From positions 1-64,000 of the forward strand of contig NZ_JAEMXM010000023.1 in NCBI RefSeq assembly GCF_016482785.1: a DNA stretch of 64,000 nt, in the 5' to 3' direction. The number at the start of each line of letters is the position of its first letter. Positions within the stretch are counted from its first letter, which is position 1. A program made the position numbers and the translations under genes. Below are positions 56,116-64,000 of this stretch, piece after piece. The DNA is from Paenibacillus alkalitolerans. Its GTDB lineage: Bacteria; Bacillota; Bacilli; Paenibacillales; YIM-B00363. A model generated the notes under the pieces. The model saw nothing but the letters and a program-made list of their open reading frames with translations. It was not told where the DNA came from and ran no database searches.

Positions 56116-56216
56116 GAGTCCAATATCCCCCTAACGTCACAAGACGATCATTCATGTTTTTTCCTATTATAGCATTATTCAAACCTTGACACTAGAATGC
56201 GAACAACATTTGACCG

Positions 56217-57152
56217 TTATTTTGATGAATTTCTGTATTTGTCGGCCATTTCGTCGATTTTTCGCAAACGATGATTTACTCCCGATTTACTTACGTTGCC
56301 TTTTAACATTTCCCCAACCTCCTTCAGGTTCAAATCGGGGTATTTCAACCGGATCTCCGCCACTTCCCTCAGTTTGTCCGGCAAATTTTCCAAGCCCACT
56401 TCTTCCTCCAGCAGCTTGATATTCTCGATTTGCCGAACGGCCGCGCCGATCGTCTTGTTCAAATTAGCCGTTTCGCAGTTCACGATCCGGTTCACGGAAT
56501 TGCGCATATCGCGCATGATTCGCACGTCTTCGAATTTTAGCAGAGCCTGGTGCGCCCCGATGACGCTCAACATTTCGATAATTTTTTCACCCTCTTTAAT
56601 GTAAAGAACGTAACCTTTCTTCCGTTCGATACAGCGGGCGTTCAGCTTAAACTTATTCGCGAGATCGCATAAAGCCCGGCAGTGCTCCTCGTACATCGAC
56701 GCGATTTCCAAGTGATAAGAGGAACCTTCCGGATTATTGACAGACCCTCCGGCCAGGAAAGCGCCGCGCAAGTACGCTCGCTTACAGCATGCCTTCTTCA
56801 CGATCTCCGGCTCGATGCCGGGCGTGAATTGAAATCCTTCTTTAATGATGTGCAGCTCCCGAAGCAATTCTTCCACCCGTCCCGGGACCCGAACCATGTA
56901 TATGTTGTTTTTCTTAAGCCGCATCTTCTTTCGTACAAGCACTTCCCCATGCACTCCGAACGTTTGCTTAAGAAGGGAGAAGATGCGTCTTGCGATTGCC
57001 GCATTTTCCGTCGATATATCCAAGACGATCTTGCCGCCCGTAATTTGAACGGATCCGTTCATGCGGATAAGCGCGGACAGCTCGGCTTTCGTGCAGCAAT
57101 CTTCCCCTTCGATAAACGTTAATTCCTTTTTCGTTTGAGCGGCAAACGACAA
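56217..57152 (-). CDS. whiA: DNA-binding protein WhiA
   Basis: 311 residues from a TTG start. The N-terminal LAGLIDADG-derived fold ([20 protein letters not shown]) and the C-terminal helix-turn-helix ([20 protein letters not shown]) are in the normal order. In Bacillus it affects division and chromosome segregation. It begins 6 bases after yvcK. Confidence 0.97.
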   Translation of the reverse strand: MSFAAQTKKELTFIEGEDCCTKAELSALIRMNGSVQITGGKIVLDISTENAAIARRIFSLLKQTFGVHGEVLVRKKMRLKKNNIYMVRVPGRVEELLRELHIIKEGFQFTPGIEPEIVKKACCKRAYLRGAFLAGGSVNNPEGSSYHLEIASMYEEHCRALCDLANKFKLNARCIERKKGYVLYIKEGEKIIEMLSVIGAHQALLKFEDVRIMRDMRNSVNRIVNCETANLNKTIGAAVRQIENIKLLEEEVGLENLPDKLREVAEIRLKYPDLNLKEVGEMLKGNVSKSGVNHRLRKIDEMADKYRNSSK

Positions 57153-57158
57153 ACGGGA

Positions 57159-58154
57159 TCACCTCTTCTTGCTCATCCCGTCTTCAACCAAGCGATAAAT
57201 ATGGTCGCTTAATTTACGGGCGTCATGGCGAAGAACGCCTTGGAACAGCGCCAGCTCGTCGGCGATGATACGATAGTTCATTTCGTTCAAGCGTTCCAAG
57301 TCGAGCTTTACGACGTCCGCACCCTTCTCTGCGTATAAACTGCGGACGTTCCTTGGGATGTCGCTATTATTTACAATAACATATTGAAAAAGTCCGTGCC
57401 CTACATGGTCGGCCAGCGCATTGACATGTTCGCTCACGGTGTACCCGTCCGTTTCGCCGGGCTGCGTCATCACATTGCATATATATACTTTGGGGGCACC
57501 GGCGGCGCGAATCGCCTCCGGAATGCCGGGAACAAGCAAATTAGGCAAAATACTGGTATATAAGCTGCCCGGACCGAACACGATTCCATCCGCTTGGCCG
57601 ATCGCTTCAATCGCCTCCGGCAGCGGCGTTACTCCCGGCGTGTCGATAAACACCCGCTTAATTCGTCCGCCGGCTTTCGGGATCTTCGATTCGCCGACGA
57701 TAATCGTGCCGTCTTCCATCTCCGCTTTGAGCACAATCGCTTCGTGCGCGGCGGGAAGCACACGCCCGCGGACTGCAAGCACGCGGCTAAGCTCTTTAAT
57801 GCCGGAAACAAAATCTCCGGAAATATCTTTCAAGGCAGCCAAAATTAGGTTTCCCAATGTATGCCCTGCTAATCCGGTGCCGGACGAAAATCGGTATTGC
57901 AGCATTTCGCTTAAAACCGGCTCGACGTTCGCAAGCGCGCTTAGTACGTTGCGGATGTCGCCGGGCGGCGGCATCTGCAATTCGTCGCGAAGCCGTCCCG
58001 AGCTTCCGCCGTCGTCCGCCACCGTCACAATCGCGGTGATATCGATCGGCTTTTGTTTCAAACCGCGCAGCATGACCGACAAGCCGGTTCCGCCGCCGAT
58101 GACGACCACCTTCGGGAGCTTTGCTCCGAGGTGCGCTATATCCGTATTCTCCAT
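57159..58154 (-). CDS. yvcK: YvcK/CofD-like gluconeogenesis factor
   Basis: 331 residues: VVVIGGGTGLSVMLRGLKQK, TVADDGGSSGRLRDELQMPP and VFGPGSLYTSILPNLLVPGI are the family motifs. It binds UDP-GlcNAc and is needed for cell shape and growth on gluconeogenic carbon in Bacillus. It lies 14 bases after rapZ. Confidence 0.97.
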   Translation of the reverse strand: MENTDIAHLGAKLPKVVVIGGGTGLSVMLRGLKQKPIDITAIVTVADDGGSSGRLRDELQMPPPGDIRNVLSALANVEPVLSEMLQYRFSSGTGLAGHTLGNLILAALKDISGDFVSGIKELSRVLAVRGRVLPAAHEAIVLKAEMEDGTIIVGESKIPKAGGRIKRVFIDTPGVTPLPEAIEAIGQADGIVFGPGSLYTSILPNLLVPGIPEAIRAAGAPKVYICNVMTQPGETDGYTVSEHVNALADHVGHGLFQYVIVNNSDIPRNVRSLYAEKGADVVKLDLERLNEMNYRIIADELALFQGVLRHDARKLSDHIYRLVEDGMSKKR

Positions 58155-58168
58155 CGGTTCGCTCTCCT

Positions 58169-59056
58169 CTAATGCCGATCTCGTTCAGAATCGCGATGGC
58201 TTACGCGAACCGATTCCGTTTCGCCCCCGCCGAACGCTTTGCCTAAATATTCGGCGATGGCTACCGAGCGGTGCTTGCCCCCCGTACAGCCGATTCCGAC
58301 AACGACTTGGCTCTTGCCTTCTTTCCGGTATTGGGGGATAAGGAAATTGAGCATATCAAGCAGCTTCGCCAAGAACGTCTGAGTTTCGTTCCATTTCATC
58401 ACATAGTCGTATACATCCTGATCCTTGCCCGTATTCGGGCGCAAGTGGTCGACATAATGAGGATTCGGAAGAAATCTGACGTCAAAGATGAGATCCGCGT
58501 CGATCGGCACTCCGTATTTAAAGCCAAACGAAATAATATTCAACGAAAGCTCGTTATTGCCGGTTTCGGTGAATCTTGACGCGATCCGCTCCTTCAAGTC
58601 GGCAGGCTTCAGACTGCTGGTGTCGATCACTTGAGTGGCGAGACCTTTAAGCTCCTCAAGGAGCACCCGTTCATGGCGGATGCCTTCCAGCGGCGCTCCG
58701 CCCGGTGCAAGCGGATGGCGGCGGCGGCTCTCTTTGTAACGCTGGACGAGCACCGAATCCGTCGCGTCCAGATACAAAATTTCATATGTGAGCGTGTAAT
58801 TGTTCTTTATATAATGAAGCGATTCGGACAAAGCCGTGAAGAACTCGCGCCCGCGCAAATCGATGACGAGCGCCACTTTCCCGATCCTTCCCTGGGATTG
58901 TTCGATCAGTTCCGCAAATTTAGGAATCAGAACCGGGGGCAAATTATCGACGCAGAAAAAACCGAGGTCTTCCAAGCTCTGAACCGCTATCGTCTTTCCT
59001 GCGCCGGACATGCCGGTAATGATGACGAGTTTGGCAGGCGTTTGGGCTGCTTCCAT
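58169..59056 (-). CDS. rapZ: RNase adapter / nucleotide-binding protein RapZ (YvcJ)
   Basis: 295 residues. Walker A GMSGAGKT at 15-22, then DLGFFCVDNLPPVLIPKFAE, FLDA-type motif (EILYLDATDSVLVQRYKESR) and the C-terminal GCTGGKHRSVAIAEYLG. It hydrolyses GTP; in enteric bacteria it controls glmZ RNA, in Bacillus it affects competence. First gene of rapZ-yvcK-whiA. Confidence 0.97.
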   Translation of the reverse strand: MEAAQTPAKLVIITGMSGAGKTIAVQSLEDLGFFCVDNLPPVLIPKFAELIEQSQGRIGKVALVIDLRGREFFTALSESLHYIKNNYTLTYEILYLDATDSVLVQRYKESRRRHPLAPGGAPLEGIRHERVLLEELKGLATQVIDTSSLKPADLKERIASRFTETGNNELSLNIISFGFKYGVPIDADLIFDVRFLPNPHYVDHLRPNTGKDQDVYDYVMKWNETQTFLAKLLDMLNFLIPQYRKEGKSQVVVGIGCTGGKHRSVAIAEYLGKAFGGGETESVRVSHRDSERDRH

Positions 59057-59096
59057 GTCGCGTATGCCTCCGTTCTAATTATTGTTGAATCGGTGT

Positions 59097-60053
59097 TTAT
59101 AAAGCTCTCAAATGCAAACCGGCCGCTCCAACGACACCCGCGTCGTTGCCAAGCTCCGCCGGTACGATATCCACATATGCCCGAGCCGGTTCCGGAGTAT
59201 ATTTCGTAAACACTTCCCGTACCGCGTCGAACAAAATATCGCCTGCCCGCGCCACGCCTCCGCCAAGGATGAAACGCTGCGGATTGACGATGACCGCGGT
59301 CGCCGCCATTGCTTTGCCGAGATAAAAAGCCGCGCGCTTCACAATGCGGACCGCCACTTCGTCGCCGTTCCTCGCCGCGTCGAACACGTCTTTCGCCGTA
59401 ATTTCCCCGGCATCCGACAGGCTGGTCCGGTCTCCGCGCTCGACGGCGTCTTTCGCCATCCGGATAATGCCCGTCGCTGAAGATACGGTTTCCACACAGC
59501 CGTATTGACCGCAGCCGCATTGGATCGCTTCCATATCCGGCACCACCTGCACATGGCCAAGTTCGCCGGCCATGCCCGAGAAGCCTTCGTAAATATGGCC
59601 GCGAATAATGATTCCGCCTCCTACGCCCGTTCCAAGCGTATATACGACGACGTTGTCTATGCCTTTGCCTGCGCCGCCCCACACTTCGCCGAGCGCCGCC
59701 ACGTTAGCGTCGTTGTTCATTTTCACCGGTACTGAAAGCTTTTGCTCAAGCGTTGCTTTAACGGGGACATTTTTCCAGCCCGGCAAGTTGGGAGAATGGC
59801 GCATAATCCCTGCGGGAATGTCCATAAATCCGGCCATGCCGATGCCGACGCCGGCCAGCGCTTCCCAATTCAAGTTGTTATCGGCGATGATTTTACGGAC
59901 ATACGTTGCTATGTTGTCGAGCACGGCGTCCGGTCCGTTCTCCGCACCCGTAGGACCCTCATACGTATGAAGAAGTTTCCCTTCTTCGCTGCAAATGCCC
60001 AGCTTAATCGTTGTGCCGCCGATATCGACACCCACATATATGCGTTGAGACAT
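59097..60053 (-). CDS. glcK: ROK-family glucokinase
   Basis: 318 residues from ATG 60053 (GAGGTGG upstream). VGVDIGGTTIKLGICSEEGK (ATP phosphate loop), GVGIGMAGFMD, the substrate site NNDANVAALGEVWGGAGKG, and the zinc-binding CGCGQYGCVE of ROK proteins. It phosphorylates glucose released from oligosaccharides, supplying the glycolytic operon. 40 bases before rapZ, so possibly co-transcribed. Confidence 0.93.
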   Translation of the reverse strand: MSQRIYVGVDIGGTTIKLGICSEEGKLLHTYEGPTGAENGPDAVLDNIATYVRKIIADNNLNWEALAGVGIGMAGFMDIPAGIMRHSPNLPGWKNVPVKATLEQKLSVPVKMNNDANVAALGEVWGGAGKGIDNVVVYTLGTGVGGGIIIRGHIYEGFSGMAGELGHVQVVPDMEAIQCGCGQYGCVETVSSATGIIRMAKDAVERGDRTSLSDAGEITAKDVFDAARNGDEVAVRIVKRAAFYLGKAMAATAVIVNPQRFILGGGVARAGDILFDAVREVFTKYTPEPARAYVDIVPAELGNDAGVVGAAGLHLRAL

Positions 60054-60315
60054 GCGGATTTCCACCTCGTTACCGTTGTTGTTCTGTACCAACTATAAGT
60101 CAACAGACCCGGGAGGTCAAGGAAGTTATGCGGCGAATCAAGCGGTTGTAACGATTTACCTGCATCATATATTATGGTTAAGATTGGTAAAATGATACGG
60201 CAAAGTGATGTTGTGCCGATACGGTTGTTTTGCGGTCCCCATGTCCTCGAGAGGCGATTTTTACTTAGGTGAATTTCATGTTCTTAACGCAAGCAATGTT
60301 GCATCAATAGTTAGA

Positions 60316-60402
60316 CTTAGTGGAATTCTTTGTACTTAATATAGACGCACACATCAAATTTTCCGGAATTCGAGCATATTAAGTCCAAGATATTCCACTA
60401 AG
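60316..60402. repeat. 27-bp inverted repeats with 33-bp spacer (MITE-like)
   Basis: CTTAGTGGAATTCTTTGTAC... (60316-60342) is the near-perfect reverse complement of 60376-60402 (4 mismatches in 27). The spacer contains TTCCGGAATT. The gap 60054-60512 has no gene; the rest of it shows nothing further apart from the next repeat. Confidence 0.7.
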
Positions 60403-60456
60403 CCAACCGCAACCTATACCGGCCTGATAGATAAGTACAAAGATTTCCGTTATCAT

Positions 60457-60508
60457 AAGAAAAGCTTCTTCGAAGTACATTCAAGAAAGCAGTACCGCGA
60501 TTTTTCTT
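60457..60508. repeat. 63-bp palindromic repeat, shortened copy 3
   Basis: AAGAAAAGCTTC...ATTCAAGAAAG...ATTTTTCTT follows the same order as the copies at 43393 and 55785 but lacks about 11 bases of the right arm. It ends 5 bases before the stop of the next gene. Confidence 0.6.
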
Positions 60509-60512
60509 AGGG

Positions 60513-61192
60513 TTATAGTATGAATTTAGACAAGTCTTTCTCCAATGTGTACTTTCGGACCCGTTCCAATCTGTCGCTTGCCGCGAGAACCTCTTTGTCG
60601 ACTAGTCCCTTAAGCAACTTCCTCGCTGTCTTTTTCTCAAGACCCGTCCATTCCGCCACCTCTCTCGGAGTCACGGTCTCCAATTCAAATTGCTTCATGC
60701 GCCGCACTACCTTTTCCTCCTGAATAGTCAGCTTCATTTGCTCAATAACATCCCCGCCCATCCCGAACAACCGCCCCATCATTTGTTGGATGACCCGCCG
60801 GCAAATTTGCTCATTCTCGTTTATGTAATCGTATGCGAAATACATGATGTGCCAGCCGTCATTCGCAAGGTCGCAATGCCGAATCCAATCGTCGCCGAAC
60901 TTCCAACGGGTTATATTGCGCCAATGCGGCCGAAACCGAGTATCTCCAACGCAATCTTGTAATACCTCCGTATGTACGCAAAATCCAAGTACCTCTTGCC
61001 GCCTTTGAAATCGACGACTTCATATTCCGGATGCAGATCATCCAACGATCCAACCACCGGCCACCACACATTTTCCAAAAACAGCTTCTCCGGCTCCCCG
61101 TGACCTTCTTCTAACCGCCGCAACCGTTCCCCTTCACTCTTTGACTTATGGTCCGCCAACCATTTCTCATACGCCGCATTAAAATCGCTCAT
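60513..61192 (-). pseudogene. PD-(D/E)XK (DUF559/VSR-like) endonuclease-fold protein with winged helix, frameshifted
   Basis: From the ATG at 61192 (GGGAGGT upstream) the protein reads LHPEYEVVDFKGGKRYLDFA and ALEILGFG. At about 60929 one base is missing; adding one C to GGCCG continues with PHWRNITRWKFGDDWIRHCD and DGWHIMYFAYDYIN. This is the order of VSR/DUF559-type nuclease domains (DFAY, ALEI-x-GFGPHWR, DGW..). The C-terminal 80 residues form a winged helix (TPREVAEWTGLEKKTARKLL). The slip falls in the most conserved stretch, so it may be a sequencing error. Total about 226 residues. Confidence 0.55.
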
Positions 61193-61280
61193 CATGAAAC
61201 CTCCCATGTTTAGAAAATAAGAAACCCACTTACGGACCGCGTTTTAGCTGAAGGATTTCTTGAAACTCCACAATTAAAAA

Positions 61281-61321
61281 ACGCCGCCCGACCCGAGTCC
61301 CCTCGAGTCGAACGGCGCGTT
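61281..61321 (-). terminator. trxB terminator
   Basis: ACGCCG(CC)CGAC-CCGAG and CGAG-TCG(AA)CGGCGCGT form a long stem with small mismatches around TCCCCT; a T run follows on the minus strand. Confidence 0.8.
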
Positions 61322-61357
61322 CTTCGCGTCCGCAAACTATCCGCAAACTATCCGTAA

Positions 61358-62311
61358 TTATTTCGACAACGCCTGGCTCCACTCGCTAGCGTGGCTGCCT
61401 TCCAAGAACCGCTCGCAATCGAGCGCCGCCATACAGCCGCTGCCGGCTGCCGTAATCGCTTGGCGATACTTGTTGTCCTGCACGTCGCCGCAGGCGAACA
61501 CTCCAGGAACGTTCGTCTCGGAGCTGCCGGGCTTAACGAGAATGTATCCGACCTCATCGGTTTCGATTTGACCGCCGAGAAACTTGGTGTTCGGCGTATG
61601 GCCGATCGCGATGAAGATGCCGTCGGTCTCAAGCAATTCATCAGCGCCGGTCTCGTTGTTGCGCATTTTCAAGCCGGTCACGCCCTTCTCGCCGGCAACG
61701 ACTTCAACCGGCGTGCGGTTGAGCGCCCACTTGATTTTCTCATTCTCGCGCGCGCGATCCTGCATGATCTTGGACGCCCGAAGCTCGTCGCGGCGGTGAA
61801 CAACCGTCACTTGCGTCGCGAACTTCGTCAAGAAGGACGCTTCCTCCATCGCCGAGTCGCCGCCGCCCACGACGACGATCTTCTTGCCGCGGAAGAAGAA
61901 GCCGTCGCAAGTCGCGCAAGTGCTCACACCGCGGCCGACGTTGTCTTTCTCCCCCGGGATGCCCAAATATTTCGCGGATGCGCCCGTAGAAATAACCAAC
62001 GCCTCCGCCAGCAATTCCCCTTGGCCTTCCACGCTCAGCTTAAACGGACGCTTGGACAAGTCGACGCCGTTCACCCAGCCCGTCTTAAATTCCGCACCGA
62101 AGCGTTCCGCTTGCTTGCGCATATTGTCCATTAATTCCGGTCCCATTATGCCTTCTGGAAAACCCGGGAAATTCTCCACCTCGGTGGTGGTGGTCAATTG
62201 TCCGCCCGGCTCCGGACCTTCGATAATGAGCGGATTCATATTAGCGCGGGCCAAATAGATGGCCGCGGTCAACCCGGCGGGACCGGTTCCGATTACGATA
62301 ACTTTGCGCAT
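61358..62311 (-). CDS. trxB: Thioredoxin-disulfide reductase
   Basis: 317 residues. FAD motif GTGPAGLTAAIY, redox centre C132-A-T-C135, NADPH motif GGGDSAMEEASF with HRRDELRAS, and the closing FAD motif GVFACGDVQDNKYRQ. It keeps thioredoxin reduced. AAGGAGGAG precedes the ATG. Downstream of the TPR gene in the same direction, as in Bacillus yvcD-trxB. Confidence 0.98.
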   Translation of the reverse strand: MRKVIVIGTGPAGLTAAIYLARANMNPLIIEGPEPGGQLTTTTEVENFPGFPEGIMGPELMDNMRKQAERFGAEFKTGWVNGVDLSKRPFKLSVEGQGELLAEALVISTGASAKYLGIPGEKDNVGRGVSTCATCDGFFFRGKKIVVVGGGDSAMEEASFLTKFATQVTVVHRRDELRASKIMQDRARENEKIKWALNRTPVEVVAGEKGVTGLKMRNNETGADELLETDGIFIAIGHTPNTKFLGGQIETDEVGYILVKPGSSETNVPGVFACGDVQDNKYRQAITAAGSGCMAALDCERFLEGSHASEWSQALSK

Positions 62312-62381
62312 AGTTTCTCCTCCTTCTTTATTAGAATTATTCTAAACTAATAACGACTATTTTTCAATACTTCGCACGGAG

Positions 62382-64000
62382 CTACAAGTTCTCGTGAAAA
62401 TTGGCGAAGATCGAGCTCATCTTTTGGCGCAGGCCGCATACTTCGTCAATCATCTTCACGTTCTTGCTGATCGTTGTAATCGAAGCTCCGTACCGAAGGG
62501 ACACTTCTCGATAAGAAATCGGACGCCGGTGCATCTTCGCGGTTAAATATTCGAGCGCTCCCGACCAGCCTTCCTTCTTCCCGATCTTCGGAACGGCGGG
62601 ATATAGCCGAGATAAAAACTCGACCCAAAGCGTCACCATATCATGCTGTTGGATGATGTCGTACCGCTTCGACATTCTGCCGACCGCCAAATCAAGCACG
62701 CCTTGCCAGCTATCGTTCCAGACCGGGAGATTCGGGGAATACACCCCTGTATCGTATTTCACCTCGCGGCCGCCGATCACCGCATCCAACGGATCCTTCG
62801 CTCCCATGCTTCGCAATACGAATATCGCGACCTTCTTCACATAGTCGTCTTCATCGCTTTGCATGATCAATTCCCGCAGCGCCGCTTCCACTTCGGAGTC
62901 GGCGACCGGGCCGTACGCCTGGATCACTTGAAGCTTCGTATCGCGGTCCCCGTGGCGAAGCGCCCAGAAGAACGAAGAGCGAAGCAGCGGGTCGTTGCGC
63001 AGCCGTTCCGGAAACGCGCCTTGCCCCCGCTGCAGCTGGCGAAGCTGCTCTTCGAACGGCAGATGATAATGATAGCTTACGGTTACGGATGCGGAATCCG
63101 ACGTTCCGCTCAATACGGAGTCGACCACGCTCAAATAAAACTTCGGTATATCCGAGCCCGGGTCGAGCTTCTCCGCTTGCTTCCAAAGACGGTGCGCCTC
63201 CGGATACTTGCGGGTGTTATAGCACGAAACCGCCGCATAGTGATAAAGACACGGGTCTGTTCCGCCGGCGTCGCTCTTCAACAATCGGCGGAAGTGCCGG
63301 TACGCCGTTTCGTGATGGCCGAGAATCCCCATCGTCGTAGCGAGCTTAAATACGTGCTCCTGATGGAAAGGGTATGTTTTGTCAAGGAGACCGACAAGTT
63401 CGTCCAAGCCTTTCCGGTCGCCGGAATGCTGATAAAAGATGGCCAAGTTGCACAAAGCGTGCAAGTTGCCCGGATCCGACTCCAATACCCTTCTCACCGA
63501 CGAGAACGAATCTTCAAGCCTTCCCACGTAGTAGTATCCCAAAGCCAAGTTATTATGAGCCGCCAAGAATTCCGGATGAGCGTTCACCAGCTTCTCCAGC
63601 AGCTTGATCGCTTCCGTGAACTTTCCTTCTTCAAGGAGCGAGCGGGCCCGATCGTGTTCGAACCAGCCTTCGCGGCTTTTGATATTCGTCACCTTCATCG
63701 GCCGCTCCAATTCGAAGCTGAGCAGTTCGATCATTTCCTCGGATTCGTCGAGGAAATGCCCGTGCGGATCATGCTCCAAATAATGGATAAGCGCCTTCTC
63801 TGCCGATTCGAAATCTTCCATGTTGGCGTAATTGTTCGCCATATAGAAATAGCATTCCGTCATCGACGGATCCACCGTGTCGATAACGTTCCTCAACACA
63901 TTATTCGATTCCGCGTAATTGCCCATTTCGGACAAAATACCGGCCATATTGCAATGATTTACCGGATTTTCGGGTTCGTACTCGACGGCCCGCCGAAAAT
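62382..64000 (-). CDS. Tetratricopeptide-repeat protein, 5' end beyond the window
   Basis: The frame is open to the window edge: residues such as FRRAVEYEPENPVNHCNMAG precede the first visible ATG at 63947, so the start lies outside. At least six TPR-like helix pairs are seen (FTEAIKLLEKLVNAHPEFLA, DSFSSVRRVLESDPGNLHAL, PEAHRLWKQAEKLDPGSDIP), then a helical repeat region and a C-terminal helix-turn-helix-like segment (RPISYREVSLRYGASITTIS). Equivalent to Bacillus YvcD by position. Function unknown; a scaffold or regulator is likely. Confidence 0.85.
   Translation of the reverse strand, partial: FRRAVEYEPENPVNHCNMAGILSEMGNYAESNNVLRNVIDTVDPSMTECYFYMANNYANMEDFESAEKALIHYLEHDPHGHFLDESEEMIELLSFELERPMKVTNIKSREGWFEHDRARSLLEEGKFTEAIKLLEKLVNAHPEFLAAHNNLALGYYYVGRLEDSFSSVRRVLESDPGNLHALCNLAIFYQHSGDRKGLDELVGLLDKTYPFHQEHVFKLATTMGILGHHETAYRHFRRLLKSDAGGTDPCLYHYAAVSCYNTRKYPEAHRLWKQAEKLDPGSDIPKFYLSVVDSVLSGTSDSASVTVSYHYHLPFEEQLRQLQRGQGAFPERLRNDPLLRSSFFWALRHGDRDTKLQVIQAYGPVADSEVEAALRELIMQSDEDDYVKKVAIFVLRSMGAKDPLDAVIGGREVKYDTGVYSPNLPVWNDSWQGVLDLAVGRMSKRYDIIQQHDMVTLWVEFLSRLYPAVPKIGKKEGWSGALEYLTAKMHRRPISYREVSLRYGASITTISKNVKMIDEVCGLRQKMSSIFANFHENL

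Overview
The window looks like a chromosomal segment of a spore-forming Gram-positive bacterium of the Paenibacillaceae (Paenibacillus, Cohnella or a close relative). The evidence is the housekeeping gene order (cggR-gap-pgk-tpi-gpmI-eno, secG-rnr-smpB-ssrA, rapZ-yvcK-whiA-HPr), strong AGGAGG ribosome-binding sites, GTG and TTG starts, YjcZ-type sporulation micro-proteins, and several YesM/YesN two-component systems coupled to sugar transporters. The genus is inferred; no 16S gene is present.

Layout. 1-2.9 kb: the end of an IS605-type TnpB gene and its omegaRNA-like right end interrupt a rhamnogalacturonan acetylesterase gene; a PH-domain gene and a MazE/Doc-like toxin-antitoxin pair follow. 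2.9-29.6 kb: three minus-strand transport-and-sensing modules. Module A is an LplB/LplC/LplA importer followed by kinase, regulator and a second binding protein. Module B is binding protein, two permeases, kinase, regulator. Module C is an ABC-type binding protein, kinase, regulator, a complete TRAP transporter and a truncated dehydrogenase. Between A and B lies a decayed zone with gene fragments, a YjcZ gene and an 81-bp tandem repeat array. 30-34.6 kb: a complete liv branched-chain amino acid importer on the plus strand. 34.8-39.4 kb: a visibly AT-richer stretch with a pirin/MarR/DoxX/WrbA quinone-stress-type operon and a DUF421/DUF4363/DUF1657 spore-membrane-type cluster, ending at a duplicated tmRNA 3' end. 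39.4-64 kb: conserved core genes (ssrA, smpB, rnr, secG, eno, gpmI, tpiA, pgk, gap, cggR, tRNA-Arg, clpP, a SIMPL protein, map, HPr, whiA, yvcK, rapZ, glucokinase, trxB and a TPR protein).

Functionally the left half is devoted to sensing and importing plant-derived saccharides. Two carbon-catabolite (cre) boxes can be read directly. In the right half, a CggR operator and a CtsR operator can be read upstream of the glycolytic operon and of clpP. No complete new defence system was found. The less ordinary signals are the 81-bp repeat array in which most units carry a Shine-Dalgarno sequence and an ATG, the duplicated tmRNA end with covarying terminators, a family of 63-bp palindromes beside core genes, a palindrome cluster between gpmI and eno, a Doc-like toxin lacking its catalytic histidine, and four genes broken by single-base slips that may be sequencing errors.
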